A stretch of DNA of 64,000 nucleotides, from positions 1 through 64,000 of the forward strand of contig DJQB01000040.1 of NCBI GenBank assembly GCA_002439875.1. Direction: 5' to 3'. Position numbers and translations under genes: made by a program. The notes under the pieces were generated by a model. The model made no database searches. It was not told the origin of the DNA and saw nothing but the letters and a program-made list of their open reading frames with translations. Position 1 is the stretch's first letter. Each line of letters opens with the position of its first letter. Below, one piece after another: positions 18,470 through 26,455 of the stretch. This stretch comes from Bacteroidales bacterium UBA6397. GTDB lineage: Bacteria > Bacteroidota > Bacteroidia > Bacteroidales > UBA932.

Positions 18470-18572
18470 ATGGCAAGAATCATAACATTCTGAGTGATAA
18501 TGCTCAGAATGACCACTCCAGGACATCTGAGACTTTCACAGGCTCAAGAGTTTGAAGCGACATTCGGCGGAG
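18470..18572 (+). pseudogene. kdgK: kdgK remnant: first 34 codons of 2-keto-3-deoxygluconate kinase
   Basis: The frame ATG GCA AGA ATC reads MARIITF, stop, VIMLRMTTPGHLRLSQAQ then EFEATFGGG. KdgK proteins of the PfkB family begin with the same pattern (TFGEIMLRL..PG..R..QA..F...GGGEAN). The glycine codon GGA before the Glu position is TGA here, a nonsense change at 18491. The sequence then runs directly into the end of an aldolase gene. About 300 residues of the kinase are gone. Functional kinases phosphorylate KDG in hexuronate breakdown. Confidence 0.75.
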
Positions 18573-18845
18573 GAGCTGGAGGACATCCGTGGATGGTTCA
18601 AGGCCGGTGCGTCATACGTGGGAATGGGCAGCAACCTCTTCCCGAAAGATGTCATCAAAGCCCGAAATCAGGCAGCCATAACAAAACTTTGCCGCGACTC
18701 GCTGACAATCATAGCCAAGGCAAGGCACAATAACAGAGCCGAGCAAGATATCCACTTAACCAAATTTTGGCGCAAATCTGGCGCAGCATTTTTAGCAATT
18801 TTGCCGCAATTTCTTGACATACAAGAAGTTACGGCAAATTCGTAG
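18566..18845 (+). pseudogene. eda: eda remnant: C-terminal end of KDPG/KHG aldolase
   Basis: The frame AEELEDIRGWFKAGASYVGM then GSNLFPKDVIKARNQAAIT and CRDSLTII is the C-terminal phosphate-binding part of 2-keto-3-deoxy-6-phosphogluconate aldolase (pattern W..AGA..VGMGS.LFPK..I). Only about 55 residues of some 215 remain. The homology ends near 18730. The frame then reads on through unrelated sequence to a stop inside tRNA-fMet, so the original stop is lost. The junction with the kdgK start is near 18566-18575, at the repeated bases GGCGGAGGAG. kdgK followed by eda is a common operon order, so one deletion explains both fragments. Confidence 0.75.
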
Positions 18846-18915
18846 CGGGGGAAGGACTCGAACCTTCGGCCTCCGGGTTATGAGCCCGACGAGCTACCAA
18901 CTGCTCTACCCCGCG
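18843..18915 (-). tRNA. Initiator tRNA-fMet (anticodon CAT)
   Basis: On the minus strand the acceptor arms are CGCGGGG and CCCCGCT with a C1/T72 mismatch, the mark of an initiator. The anticodon stem has three G-C pairs (TCGGG-CTCATAA-CCCGG), also initiator-specific. The discriminator A is at 18843; CCA is not encoded. A TAACTTTG box lies just upstream. Confidence 0.92.
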
Positions 18916-18926
18916 GTGTTGGAATA

Positions 18927-18934
18927 CAAAGTTA
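18927..18934 (-). promoter_or_regulatory. Promoter -7 box for tRNA-fMet
   Basis: The minus strand reads TAACTTTG, matching TAnnTTTG, 12 bases before the tRNA. Confidence 0.7.
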
Positions 18935-19067
18935 CGGATTATTTTTGAATATGCAACCTTTTATTGAAAATTTATAATCATCTTCATTGATATTCTTAAA
19001 TTTCACCTTCGATTCGGTTGCGTTGACCGTTCCTGCCGCTTCGGCAAGCCCAGCAAACGAACGGGAG

Positions 19068-19095
19068 CATTCTTGCAGCTATTAACAAGAATACT
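19068..19095 (-). terminator. Hairpin after hisS, possible terminator
   Basis: ATTCTTG and CAAGAAT arms enclose 10 bases shortly downstream of the hisS stop. There is no clear T-run after it on the minus strand, so the assignment is weak. Confidence 0.35.
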
Positions 19096-19109
19096 CTCTC
19101 AATAGCTTC

Positions 19110-20522
19110 TTAATCCGAAACATTCATAAATTCCTTCATTCCAGCGATGTCGGTCTTTGAGAAGGATTTCTGCTCGCCGGTGGTGAGGTTCTTTAGCTGG
19201 ACGGTGTCGGCCTCGGCCTCGTTGCCGCCGTTGATGGAAAGGAACGGTATAGACTTCTTCTCGGCGTAGTCGAACTGCTTCTTCAGTTTGGACGGCTCCG
19301 GATAGACCTCAACGGAAACGCCCTCGGAACGCAGGGCGGCGGCGACAGGCAGAACGTAGCGAAGCTCTTCCGAACCCATGCAGGCGAACAGCAAAGTCGT
19401 GCTTGAGGCCAGAGACTTAGGGAACTTGCCCAAACCCTTGAGGACATCGTAGATCCTGTCAGCCCCGAAGCTGATGCCCACACCGGACATGTCCGGAAGA
19501 CCGAATATTCCGGTAAGATTGTCGTAACGCCCTCCGCCGCAGATGCTTCCAATCTGGAAATCGACCGCTTTGACCTCGAAGATGGCACCGGTATAGTAGT
19601 TCAGTCCACGAGCCAAGGAGAGGTCAATCTCCACAGGACACTTGACCCCGACCGTATCAATCAAGCCAAACAGTTCCTCAAGTTCGTCAAGACCTTTGAG
19701 ACCGGTCACGGAAACGAGTCCGGAAGCGGAGCCACCGTTCATCAGAGAGCGCATAGAAGCCAGTTTCTCGGAAGTGGAGCCGGACAGATTCAGAATCTGC
19801 TCAATCACGGCGATCGCACCATCGTTCAACCCCTTCTCACGCATCTCCTCCTCAACGCTCTCCAGACCGATTTTGTCCAATTTGTCGATAGCAACGGTAA
19901 TGTCCACGACCTTGTCCGGGAATCCGCAGATCTCAGCGAAACCGGTAAGCACCTTCCTGTTGTTGATCTTTACCAGGACACTCACGTCCAGAAGGCCGAA
20001 CACCTTGTCCACAATCTGCACCAACTCAAGCTCATTGACCTGAGACTTGCTGCCGATCACATCCACATCGCACTGGTAGAACTCACGGTAACGCCCCTTC
20101 TGCGGCCTGTCAGCCCTCCAGACCGGCTGGATCTGGAAACGCTTGAACGGGAAAGAGATCTCATTCTGATGCTGGACCACGAAACGGGCGAACGGCACGG
20201 TCAAGTCATAGCGAAGACCTTTCTCACAGACCTCTTTCGACAAGGCGACACTGTTCACTCCCCCGTCTTCCGTACGGAATTCCTCAAAGTTGACCTTTGA
20301 GAAGCAGTCTCCGGAATTAAGGACACGGAACAGAAGTTTGTCTCCCTCCTCTCCATACTTGCCGAGCAAGGTAGAAAGATTCTCCATGGCCGGTGTCTCG
20401 ATCTGGGCATAACCGAAAGTCTTGAAGACCTTCTTGATGGTGTCGAAGATATAATTTCTTTCGGCCATGCTCTGCTGACCGAAATCACGTGTTCCCTTTG
20501 GGATGGATGGTTTCTGGCTCAT
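19110..20522 (-). CDS. hisS: Histidyl-tRNA synthetase
   Basis: A 470-residue class II synthetase that charges tRNA-His. Motif 1 begins at GTRDFGQQSMAERNYIF. Motif 2 is GRYREFYQCDVDVIGS near residue 140. The histidine-specific segment LARGLNYYTGAIFEVK lies near 300, and motif 3 GGGRYDNLTG with GVGISFGADRIYD near 330-360. The C-terminal anticodon-binding domain ends the protein. The start MSQKPSIPKGTRDF lies 2 bases after the stop of the HMA-domain gene, so the two are in one operon read from the promoter at 20902. Confidence 0.97.
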   Translation of the reverse strand: MSQKPSIPKGTRDFGQQSMAERNYIFDTIKKVFKTFGYAQIETPAMENLSTLLGKYGEEGDKLLFRVLNSGDCFSKVNFEEFRTEDGGVNSVALSKEVCEKGLRYDLTVPFARFVVQHQNEISFPFKRFQIQPVWRADRPQKGRYREFYQCDVDVIGSKSQVNELELVQIVDKVFGLLDVSVLVKINNRKVLTGFAEICGFPDKVVDITVAIDKLDKIGLESVEEEMREKGLNDGAIAVIEQILNLSGSTSEKLASMRSLMNGGSASGLVSVTGLKGLDELEELFGLIDTVGVKCPVEIDLSLARGLNYYTGAIFEVKAVDFQIGSICGGGRYDNLTGIFGLPDMSGVGISFGADRIYDVLKGLGKFPKSLASSTTLLFACMGSEELRYVLPVAAALRSEGVSVEVYPEPSKLKKQFDYAEKKSIPFLSINGGNEAEADTVQLKNLTTGEQKSFSKTDIAGMKEFMNVSD

Positions 20523-20524
20523 AA

Positions 20525-20851
20525 TTATTTCTGAACTTTTTCGGCTTTGTAGCCAAGTTTCTTGATGACGTCGGCGAGAGTCTTCTCGCTGGTCTTGCGA
20601 TTGTCGTACTTTATTTTGATAGTCTGATCCTTGAGCGACACCTTCAAATCCTTGACACCTTTGACAAACGACAGGTTCTCATTGAGCTTGTTCACGCACT
20701 TTTCGCAATGCATGTTGGTTGCGAAAACCACCTCGCTGACATTCTTGTCGGCCGGCATCTCAGCGGCATATTCAGAAGTCGGAACTTCAGCCAAGGCGCA
20801 AGGGACAGCAAGCGTCAAAGCCGCCAGCGCCATCAATAATATTCTTTTCAT
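20525..20851 (-). CDS. Secreted heavy-metal-associated (HMA) domain protein
   Basis: A 108-residue exported protein. A signal peptide (MKRILLMALAALTLAVPCALA) is followed by one ferredoxin-like HMA domain. Its metal-binding loop reads NMHCEKCVNK (Cys 49 and 52), the MxCxxC form of copper and mercury chaperones with His before the first Cys. It ends GYKAEKVQK. Being periplasmic, it may hand copper or a similar ion to a partner. It sits between a TonB-dependent receptor (upstream, own promoter) and hisS (2 bases downstream). The ATG at 20851 is preferred over a GTG two codons earlier. Metal identity is inferred. Confidence 0.85.
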   Translation of the reverse strand: MKRILLMALAALTLAVPCALAEVPTSEYAAEMPADKNVSEVVFATNMHCEKCVNKLNENLSFVKGVKDLKVSLKDQTIKIKYDNRKTSEKTLADVIKKLGYKAEKVQK

Positions 20852-20901
20852 AAACACCTTATAATATTACAGCGTAGTTTCCCGCGCCAAGGTTAATCGT
20901 A

Positions 20902-20909
20902 CAAAGATA
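20902..20909 (-). promoter_or_regulatory. Promoter -7 box for the HMA-hisS operon
   Basis: The minus strand reads TATCTTTG, 51 bases upstream of the HMA-protein start. Confidence 0.7.
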
Positions 20910-20914
20910 GTGAT

Positions 20915-23152
20915 TTAATTGTTCTTCGTCGCCCTCCAGAGCGTCAATCTCACGCCAACATTGATCCGGCGACCCATAATCGGCCCCCAGACACAGCTCG
21001 CGTCGAAACCGGAAGTCCAAGGGGTCCACTCTCCAGTGGAATAGCGATCCCCGACCAGTACGTGCTTCTGAGTGAAATCAGTGATGTTCTCCACTCCGGC
21101 ATAGATGTCAAACCCGCGGAAACGCCTGGTGATCTGGGCATAAAGCAAAGGATAGACAGGCGTGCGGCCGTCAGCATAAAGCAGATTCCCTCTGTCATCC
21201 TTCAAATTCTTCATGAAATCATACACTCTGGCCGAACCGTTCACGGATGCGGTAAAATCGAATATCCATCGACCCAAATTGGTCTTGTACTGAAGGTTCA
21301 GCACGCCTTTGAAACGGCTTAGCATCGGTTTCTCCACCAAATCGCCAACATAATTCTCCTGACGGGCGTTTGTGTAGCGCCCTGTCAAAGCCACAGTGAA
21401 TCGGTCAAACGGCTCGACATTGAAATCCACCTGCCAGTTGTCTGAATATGACCGTCTTCCATCGGAATCAAAGAACCAGATATCACGGCCGCCGTTCACA
21501 TCCGCTCCCGGCACCTCATAGTCCACCATCAGTTGACGAGAGAACTGAGTGCGGAAATAATCGAAACTGATATACGTTTTGGAAGGATCCACCCCGAACG
21601 GCATGTAGAATGTCACATTGCCTCCGAACGTCCACGAATCCTCCAGCAGCCGGTCCATACAATCGCCTTTAAGCCTGCTGTGGGTGGACATCACTCCGAT
21701 GTTGTCAGCGACCGGGTCGGCGTACCTCAATCCCCTGCCGCCGTTCGCCCTCGCCACGAACCACTCCGACGGTGAATATTTCAAAGTCACCCTCGGCGCC
21801 ACCTTGAACCCGTTCCCTTTGTACCAGTCGGCGCTTACACCAACGATGGATGTGAATATGTCCCCGGCGTGGAAGGTATATTCCCCGTAAGCGCCACCGA
21901 AGAAATGATCCGCGATTCCTGAATATGGGTTCAGAATATTCCCGCCATCCTCCATATTCCACAGATTGTAGTCCAGCTTTGCGACATTCTCGTCAATGTG
22001 GTCGAATGTGCCGGAGAGTCCGACAGTAAAGTCATGGGTGTCGTTCAACATATTCCTGTAGAGCAGGTTGACGAATCCTGACCGCTGACTTGCGAGGTAA
22101 GATGACGCACCGAACCATGAGTCGCTTTTCTGCCACGACCAGTCCGCGATGGCGGCTATGCTGGACGAACCGTCCTCGCGAAGAGGCTTGCCCACTTTCA
22201 AGTAAGCGTTCAGGAAGCGGTTGTCTATGTCCGTGCCCCAAGGGATGCCGAACAGAGATTCCTTGATGGTGGTCATTTCGGCGGTTGGCAAGTTATGTCG
22301 GAACACCGGCTCGCTGACCGAAGCGGTCTCTGAGCCTGTCGAAGTGGCCGCCCAAGCGCATATGCGGTCCTTGTCATACCCGTCCATACCGCCCTGGCGG
22401 CGATCCCTGACCGCCTTCACTCCCCATCGTACCTGAAGTTCAGGCGTGTAATAAAGCCACCTGTTGGCCACATTGAACTGCAACATCTTAGGGTCATCGC
22501 GGAAACCATCGTGATTCATGTCGTAAGTCTTGAAGTTCCCGCTGACGTGCCCGAGAACAATCGTGTATATGGCAGGGCAGAGCTGCCAGGCCGAAGTGGC
22601 GTTGAAATCCGCTTTCGTGTCGCTCATCATCGAAGCCTGAATGAACAGCGGTTTTTCCTCCGTCGGCTTCTTGTGTTCCAGATTGATCTGCCCGGTCATC
22701 GACTCCAGACCGTTGATCACCGACGGAGAGCCTTTCGCTATCTGGATGCTCTCCAGCCACGGTCCAGGAACGTAAGAGAGCCCGTATGGAGCTGTGATCC
22801 CTCTCATGACAGGGCGGTTCTCGTCCAGCATCTGGGTGTAGGTGCCGGAAAGTCCGAGAAGCCTGATTTGCCGCGCCCCGGTCACCGCGTCCGAATAGCC
22901 TACCGTCACGCTGGCTGAATTCTCAAAACTCTCCGCCAGATTGCAGCAGGCCATCTTCTGAAGCCCCGAAGCGGAGATCAACTCGGTCCGCAAAGTCTTT
23001 CCCCGTGAGATGCTGTTGTCCTGATGCCCGACAAAGACAGTGGCGCTGAGACTGTCTTTCCTATCCTTGTAAATGTTGGTAGTGTCAACAGACTGAGCAT
23101 TGAGCCCGGCGCACAGAGTCATGAATATTCCAATGACTATGATTTTTTTCAT
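20915..23152 (-). CDS. TonB-dependent outer-membrane receptor
   Basis: A 746-residue receptor. The signal peptide is MKKIIVIGIFMTLCAGLNAQS. The plug domain follows (SVTVGYSDAVTGARQIRLLGL, then GSPSVINGLESMTGQINLEHK) and a 22-strand-type barrel that ends in a hydrophobic strand (RRINVGVRLTLW). No SusD partner and no N-terminal carboxypeptidase-like extension are present, so it is a metal- or cofactor-type receptor rather than a glycan SusC. The neighbouring HMA protein suggests copper or another transition metal; that is inference. A repeat insertion adds the peptide TSTGSETASVSEPV near residue 270. The start is placed at the ATG with the signal peptide; the upstream open frame is leader. Confidence 0.9.
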   Translation of the reverse strand: MKKIIVIGIFMTLCAGLNAQSVDTTNIYKDRKDSLSATVFVGHQDNSISRGKTLRTELISASGLQKMACCNLAESFENSASVTVGYSDAVTGARQIRLLGLSGTYTQMLDENRPVMRGITAPYGLSYVPGPWLESIQIAKGSPSVINGLESMTGQINLEHKKPTEEKPLFIQASMMSDTKADFNATSAWQLCPAIYTIVLGHVSGNFKTYDMNHDGFRDDPKMLQFNVANRWLYYTPELQVRWGVKAVRDRRQGGMDGYDKDRICAWAATSTGSETASVSEPVFRHNLPTAEMTTIKESLFGIPWGTDIDNRFLNAYLKVGKPLREDGSSSIAAIADWSWQKSDSWFGASSYLASQRSGFVNLLYRNMLNDTHDFTVGLSGTFDHIDENVAKLDYNLWNMEDGGNILNPYSGIADHFFGGAYGEYTFHAGDIFTSIVGVSADWYKGNGFKVAPRVTLKYSPSEWFVARANGGRGLRYADPVADNIGVMSTHSRLKGDCMDRLLEDSWTFGGNVTFYMPFGVDPSKTYISFDYFRTQFSRQLMVDYEVPGADVNGGRDIWFFDSDGRRSYSDNWQVDFNVEPFDRFTVALTGRYTNARQENYVGDLVEKPMLSRFKGVLNLQYKTNLGRWIFDFTASVNGSARVYDFMKNLKDDRGNLLYADGRTPVYPLLYAQITRRFRGFDIYAGVENITDFTQKHVLVGDRYSTGEWTPWTSGFDASCVWGPIMGRRINVGVRLTLWRATKNN
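22331..22344. repeat. Copy of the CTTCGACAGGCTCAG repeat inside the TonB receptor gene
   Basis: TGAGCCTGTCGAAG on the plus strand, preceded by CTGACCGAAGCGGTC, an incomplete inverted partner. It is read in frame on the minus strand (TSTGSETASVSE) between barrel strands. Confidence 0.65.
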
Positions 23153-23204
23153 ACCTTTGTCTCCAAAACGGCCATACCATTTACAATAAAGTTTCTCACG
23201 GGTA

Positions 23205-23212
23205 CAAATATA
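23205..23212 (-). promoter_or_regulatory. Promoter -7 box for the TonB receptor
   Basis: The minus strand reads TATATTTG, 53 bases upstream of the receptor ATG, divergent from the sppA promoter. Confidence 0.6.
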
Positions 23213-23236
23213 ATAATTGATTATTAAGAAAATGCT

Positions 23237-23244
23237 TAAATTTG
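23237..23244 (+). promoter_or_regulatory. Promoter -7 box for sppA
   Basis: TAAATTTG matches TAnnTTTG, 43 bases before the sppA ATG. Confidence 0.6.
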
Positions 23245-23286
23245 CACTAAATTTCGTCACTTGAGAAACCAAAACGTTTTCAAGAT

Positions 23287-25107
23287 ATGAACACAAAAGA
23301 ATTCGTCAAATGGGTGCTGGCCGTGCTGTGCGGCCTGTTCATCTGGGGCATAGTGAAGTTCATCATGTTCTTCATGATGCTGGGCTCAATGATCACCTCG
23401 GCAGCCTCATTCTCCGGAGGCTCGGAAGCCGTCATTCCTAAAGAAGGAGTACTGCTGATGGATATGTCAAAGCTGGCGGTCTCAGAGCAGACTCAGGAAA
23501 GCAACCCTCTCTCATCAATACAAGGAGGAGAGATAGTTCTTGTGGGACTTCACGATGCGGTCACGGCAATCCATAAGGCGGCCGAGGATCCAGGGGTGCA
23601 ATACATCCTCGTCAAGACAGATGGCGCCGCCACCAGCCTCACCAAACTGGAGGAACTCCGCAAGGCCCTCACCGATTTCAGAAAGAGCGGGAAGGCGGTG
23701 ATAGCGTACGGTGAGGCATTCACATCCGGAAGCTACTACCTTGCGTCAGTAGCCGACAAGATCTACACGACCAGCCACCACGGCGGCAACACATTCATGT
23801 TGGGAATAAGCGGGAGTATGCTGTTCCTCAAAGACCTGCTTGACAAGCTCGGCATAAACTATCAACTAATCCGTCACGGGAAATATAAGAGCGCCGGAGA
23901 AATGTATGTCAAGAATGCCCCAAGCCAAGAAAACATGGAGCAGAACCAGGCGATGATCGACTCGATGTGGGAGACCGTGGCAGCCGAGACGGCTGAAAGC
24001 CGTGGCGTAAGCGTGGACTCACTCAACTACTTCATCGACAACCTCTCGATAGCGCTTCCTGAGGATATGGTCAACCATAGCCTCGCCGACGAGGTCCTTT
24101 CCGTCGAGGAATATAAGGAAAAACTTGCCGACCTTGCGGGCAAGGACAACTACAAGGACGTGAAATTCATCCCGTTCTGCGACTATGCCGCGGCAAAGGC
24201 CACACCTAACCTGACCGCCAAGAAAAAGATCGCTGTCATCTACGCCAACGGGAATATCCTGGAGCAGGACGACCCGAACAACATCAGCGGAGACCGTTTC
24301 GCAAGCATCATAGCGAAGGTAAGGGCGGACTCCACCGTCAAGGCTGTAGTGTTCAGGGTCAACTCCCCTGGAGGAACAGTACTGGCGGCCAGCAAGATAA
24401 AGGAGGAGATCGATCTCACAAGAGACGAAAAGCCGGTCATCGCCTCCTACGGTGACTATGCGGCTTCCGGCGGCTACTGGATCTCCAACAGCTGCGACCA
24501 CATATTCACTAACGCCACGACCCTGACAGGTTCGATCGGTGTGTTCTCCGCCATTCCGGAGTTCGGAAAGACCCTCAAGGACATCGCCCACGTCAACATG
24601 GTTCCCGTCAAGTCCCACAAGCATTCCGACATGCTTTCGCTGACCCGTCCGTTCGACGCGGAAGAGACCGCTTGGATGCAGGTTTATGTGGACGACATCT
24701 ACAACAACTTCGTCAGCATCGTGGCCGAAGGGCGTGAAATGACTTTCGAAGCCGTGGACGAAATCGCTCAGGGTCGTGTCTGGACTGGAGCCGACGCGCT
24801 TAAGATCGGACTTGTGGACGAGATCGGGACTCTGGAAGACGCCATCAAGTATGCGGCCTCGATGGCCGGAGACGCTGATGTCAAGAACTGGGGCATAGCA
24901 AGTTATCCTAAGCCTTTGACAGTGCTTGAACAGTTGATGCAACAGTTCGGCAAGGCAACGGCCCCTGAGGAAGCAATGGCCAACGCCCTTGCCGGAACTC
25001 CGCTTGAGGGCGTGGCTAAGAACCTGCTCGATTGGCAAAGGACATGGGCAAAAGGTCAGGGCGACCTCGTCTTCGCAAGGATGCCGTTTGAGATTGAGAT
25101 CAGATAA
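23287..25107 (+). CDS. sppA: Signal peptide peptidase SppA, 67K type
   Basis: A membrane-anchored serine protease of 606 residues that degrades cleaved signal peptides. An N-terminal membrane segment (VLAVLCGLFIWGIVKFIMFF, residues 11-30) is followed by two clp-like domains, the duplicated long form. The catalytic Lys lies in RHGKYKSAGEMY near residue 199 and the nucleophile Ser in YGDYAASGGYW near 393. These match the Lys/Ser dyad of the family. The gene ends in an 8-base convergent overlap with tilS. Confidence 0.95.
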   Translation: MNTKEFVKWVLAVLCGLFIWGIVKFIMFFMMLGSMITSAASFSGGSEAVIPKEGVLLMDMSKLAVSEQTQESNPLSSIQGGEIVLVGLHDAVTAIHKAAEDPGVQYILVKTDGAATSLTKLEELRKALTDFRKSGKAVIAYGEAFTSGSYYLASVADKIYTTSHHGGNTFMLGISGSMLFLKDLLDKLGINYQLIRHGKYKSAGEMYVKNAPSQENMEQNQAMIDSMWETVAAETAESRGVSVDSLNYFIDNLSIALPEDMVNHSLADEVLSVEEYKEKLADLAGKDNYKDVKFIPFCDYAAAKATPNLTAKKKIAVIYANGNILEQDDPNNISGDRFASIIAKVRADSTVKAVVFRVNSPGGTVLAASKIKEEIDLTRDEKPVIASYGDYAASGGYWISNSCDHIFTNATTLTGSIGVFSAIPEFGKTLKDIAHVNMVPVKSHKHSDMLSLTRPFDAEETAWMQVYVDDIYNNFVSIVAEGREMTFEAVDEIAQGRVWTGADALKIGLVDEIGTLEDAIKYAASMAGDADVKNWGIASYPKPLTVLEQLMQQFGKATAPEEAMANALAGTPLEGVAKNLLDWQRTWAKGQGDLVFARMPFEIEIR

Positions 25108-26443
25108 GTCTGATTATTGTGACGGAAGTCGAATCTTTCGTCACCTTGACCGAGTTGTCGATGCGATGACCGATCAAAGCCAGAACATGAGAGCCTTCGT
25201 CAGCGATGACGAGGGCTTTTTCCTTTTCCGGGAGACTGAACTTCAGGTCGACGAACATGTCGCTGAGTTTCTTGCGCCCCTTCATTCCTAAAGGTCGCAT
25301 CCAATCCCCTGGTCGCCAATGTCTAATAGTAAAAGGGTAAGGGAGATCAAGTTTGGTCTCACCAACGGATGTTTTAACAGCATTCACATCGTCCGACTGA
25401 AAGACGGAGAACATTATGCCGTTAAATGAATATATTCCCGGGACTTCTATGGTTATGTCAGCCGCTTCGGCAGACTCAGCGACCGGATATATAACAATAT
25501 CCCGGGCCGAAGTCACAGCAAAATATTCACTTGCAAAAAACTTCCTGCCACTGACTGTCCCACGACTTTTCAAAACAGCCGCAAGATCCGCGACCACAGA
25601 GGAGGTGAACCCGAAAGGCTCCAGAAGGCGGAAAAGGACATATTCCCAATCCCTCTTCGATGTGAGTTTCTGATGGTCAATCACAGGCAGACCGTTAGAG
25701 CCGTGACGTACCACCTCCGATGAAACAGAATGAACATATTCATCAGCAATGGATTGAACCTGAGCGAACCGCTCCATGTCCTCGTTCAACGTTGCCAGGA
25801 AGGACGGATTCAACCTCATGAAAAGCGGGAATATCTCATTGCGGACGCAGTTGCGCTTGTAGGCGGAATCAGCGTTGGTGCTGTCCTCATGCCACCGCAG
25901 ACCATGCGAGACAGCATATTCATGAATATCCTTCCTCGGGAAATCAAGCAGCGGACGGATAAGCCGGGCATCCGAACCCGGCAAGAGCGAGCTGCGGCGC
26001 ATTCCGGTCATGCCTTTCACCCCGGTGCCACGCAACATGTTCAGAATCATCGTCTCCGCATTGTCGTTGGCGTTGTGCGCGACCGCCAAGGCAGAGAATT
26101 CCCGCTCACGGCACACATCCGCGAACCAGCCGTAACGCAACTCCCTCGCCGCCATCTCGATGCTGATTCCCTTTGAGGCGGCGTAACCCGAAGTGTCAAA
26201 ATCTTTCTTTATGAATATGCACCCGTGGCTTTCAGCCCAGCCTCTGACAAGAGCCTCATCCGAGTCGCTTTCCTTCCCTCTCAAATGGAAATTGCAGTGA
26301 GCCAATGCGAAACGTTTTCCGACAGCGGAATTGAGAAACAGCTCGGCCATACACATCGAATCAATGCCGCCGCTGACAGCCAAAAGAACCGCCTCCCCAT
26401 CGGGAAGCAGCCCTTCCAGGATTCTGTCAAAACGCTCCTGCAT
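25100..26443 (-). CDS. tilS: tRNA(Ile)-lysidine synthetase
   Basis: Attaches lysine to C34 of the AUA-reading tRNA-Ile with ATP. The PP-loop SGGIDS is at residues 24-29. AHCNFHLRGKESDSDE and the VAHNANDNAETMILNMLRGTG segment follow, all typical. The 447-residue length includes the TilS C-terminal domains (RHWRPGDWMRPLGMKGRKKLSD). A degenerate copy of the window's EPVE repeat may lie near residue 320. It is the last gene of a proS-DUF3078-tilS run, starting 12 bases after the DUF3078 stop. The enzyme is needed to read ATA codons, which this genome uses in its GAATAT words. Confidence 0.95.
   Translation of the reverse strand: MQERFDRILEGLLPDGEAVLLAVSGGIDSMCMAELFLNSAVGKRFALAHCNFHLRGKESDSDEALVRGWAESHGCIFIKKDFDTSGYAASKGISIEMAARELRYGWFADVCREREFSALAVAHNANDNAETMILNMLRGTGVKGMTGMRRSSLLPGSDARLIRPLLDFPRKDIHEYAVSHGLRWHEDSTNADSAYKRNCVRNEIFPLFMRLNPSFLATLNEDMERFAQVQSIADEYVHSVSSEVVRHGSNGLPVIDHQKLTSKRDWEYVLFRLLEPFGFTSSVVADLAAVLKSRGTVSGRKFFASEYFAVTSARDIVIYPVAESAEAADITIEVPGIYSFNGIMFSVFQSDDVNAVKTSVGETKLDLPYPFTIRHWRPGDWMRPLGMKGRKKLSDMFVDLKFSLPEKEKALVIADEGSHVLALIGHRIDNSVKVTKDSTSVTIIRLI
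25465..25486. repeat. Degenerate copy of the CTTCGACAGGCTCAG repeat inside tilS
   Basis: CTTCGGCAGACTCAGCGACCGG differs from the consensus at two bases. It encodes AESAEAA on the minus strand. Confidence 0.45.
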
Positions 26444-26455
26444 ATTCCAGAAATA

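Noticed and set aside
23153..23296. A longer TonB receptor beginning upstream at a TTG codon
   Set aside because: The extra 48 residues lack a signal peptide and would run across both divergent promoters. The ATG at 23152 directly precedes a good signal peptide.
24019..25038. A 339-codon minus frame opposite sppA
   Set aside because: Antisense shadow; sppA has a complete catalytic dyad and normal length.
25100..25107. Overlap of sppA and tilS ends as a possible frameshift or fusion
   Set aside because: They are convergent genes with complete C-termini; short stop-codon overlaps also occur at 32408 and 40810.
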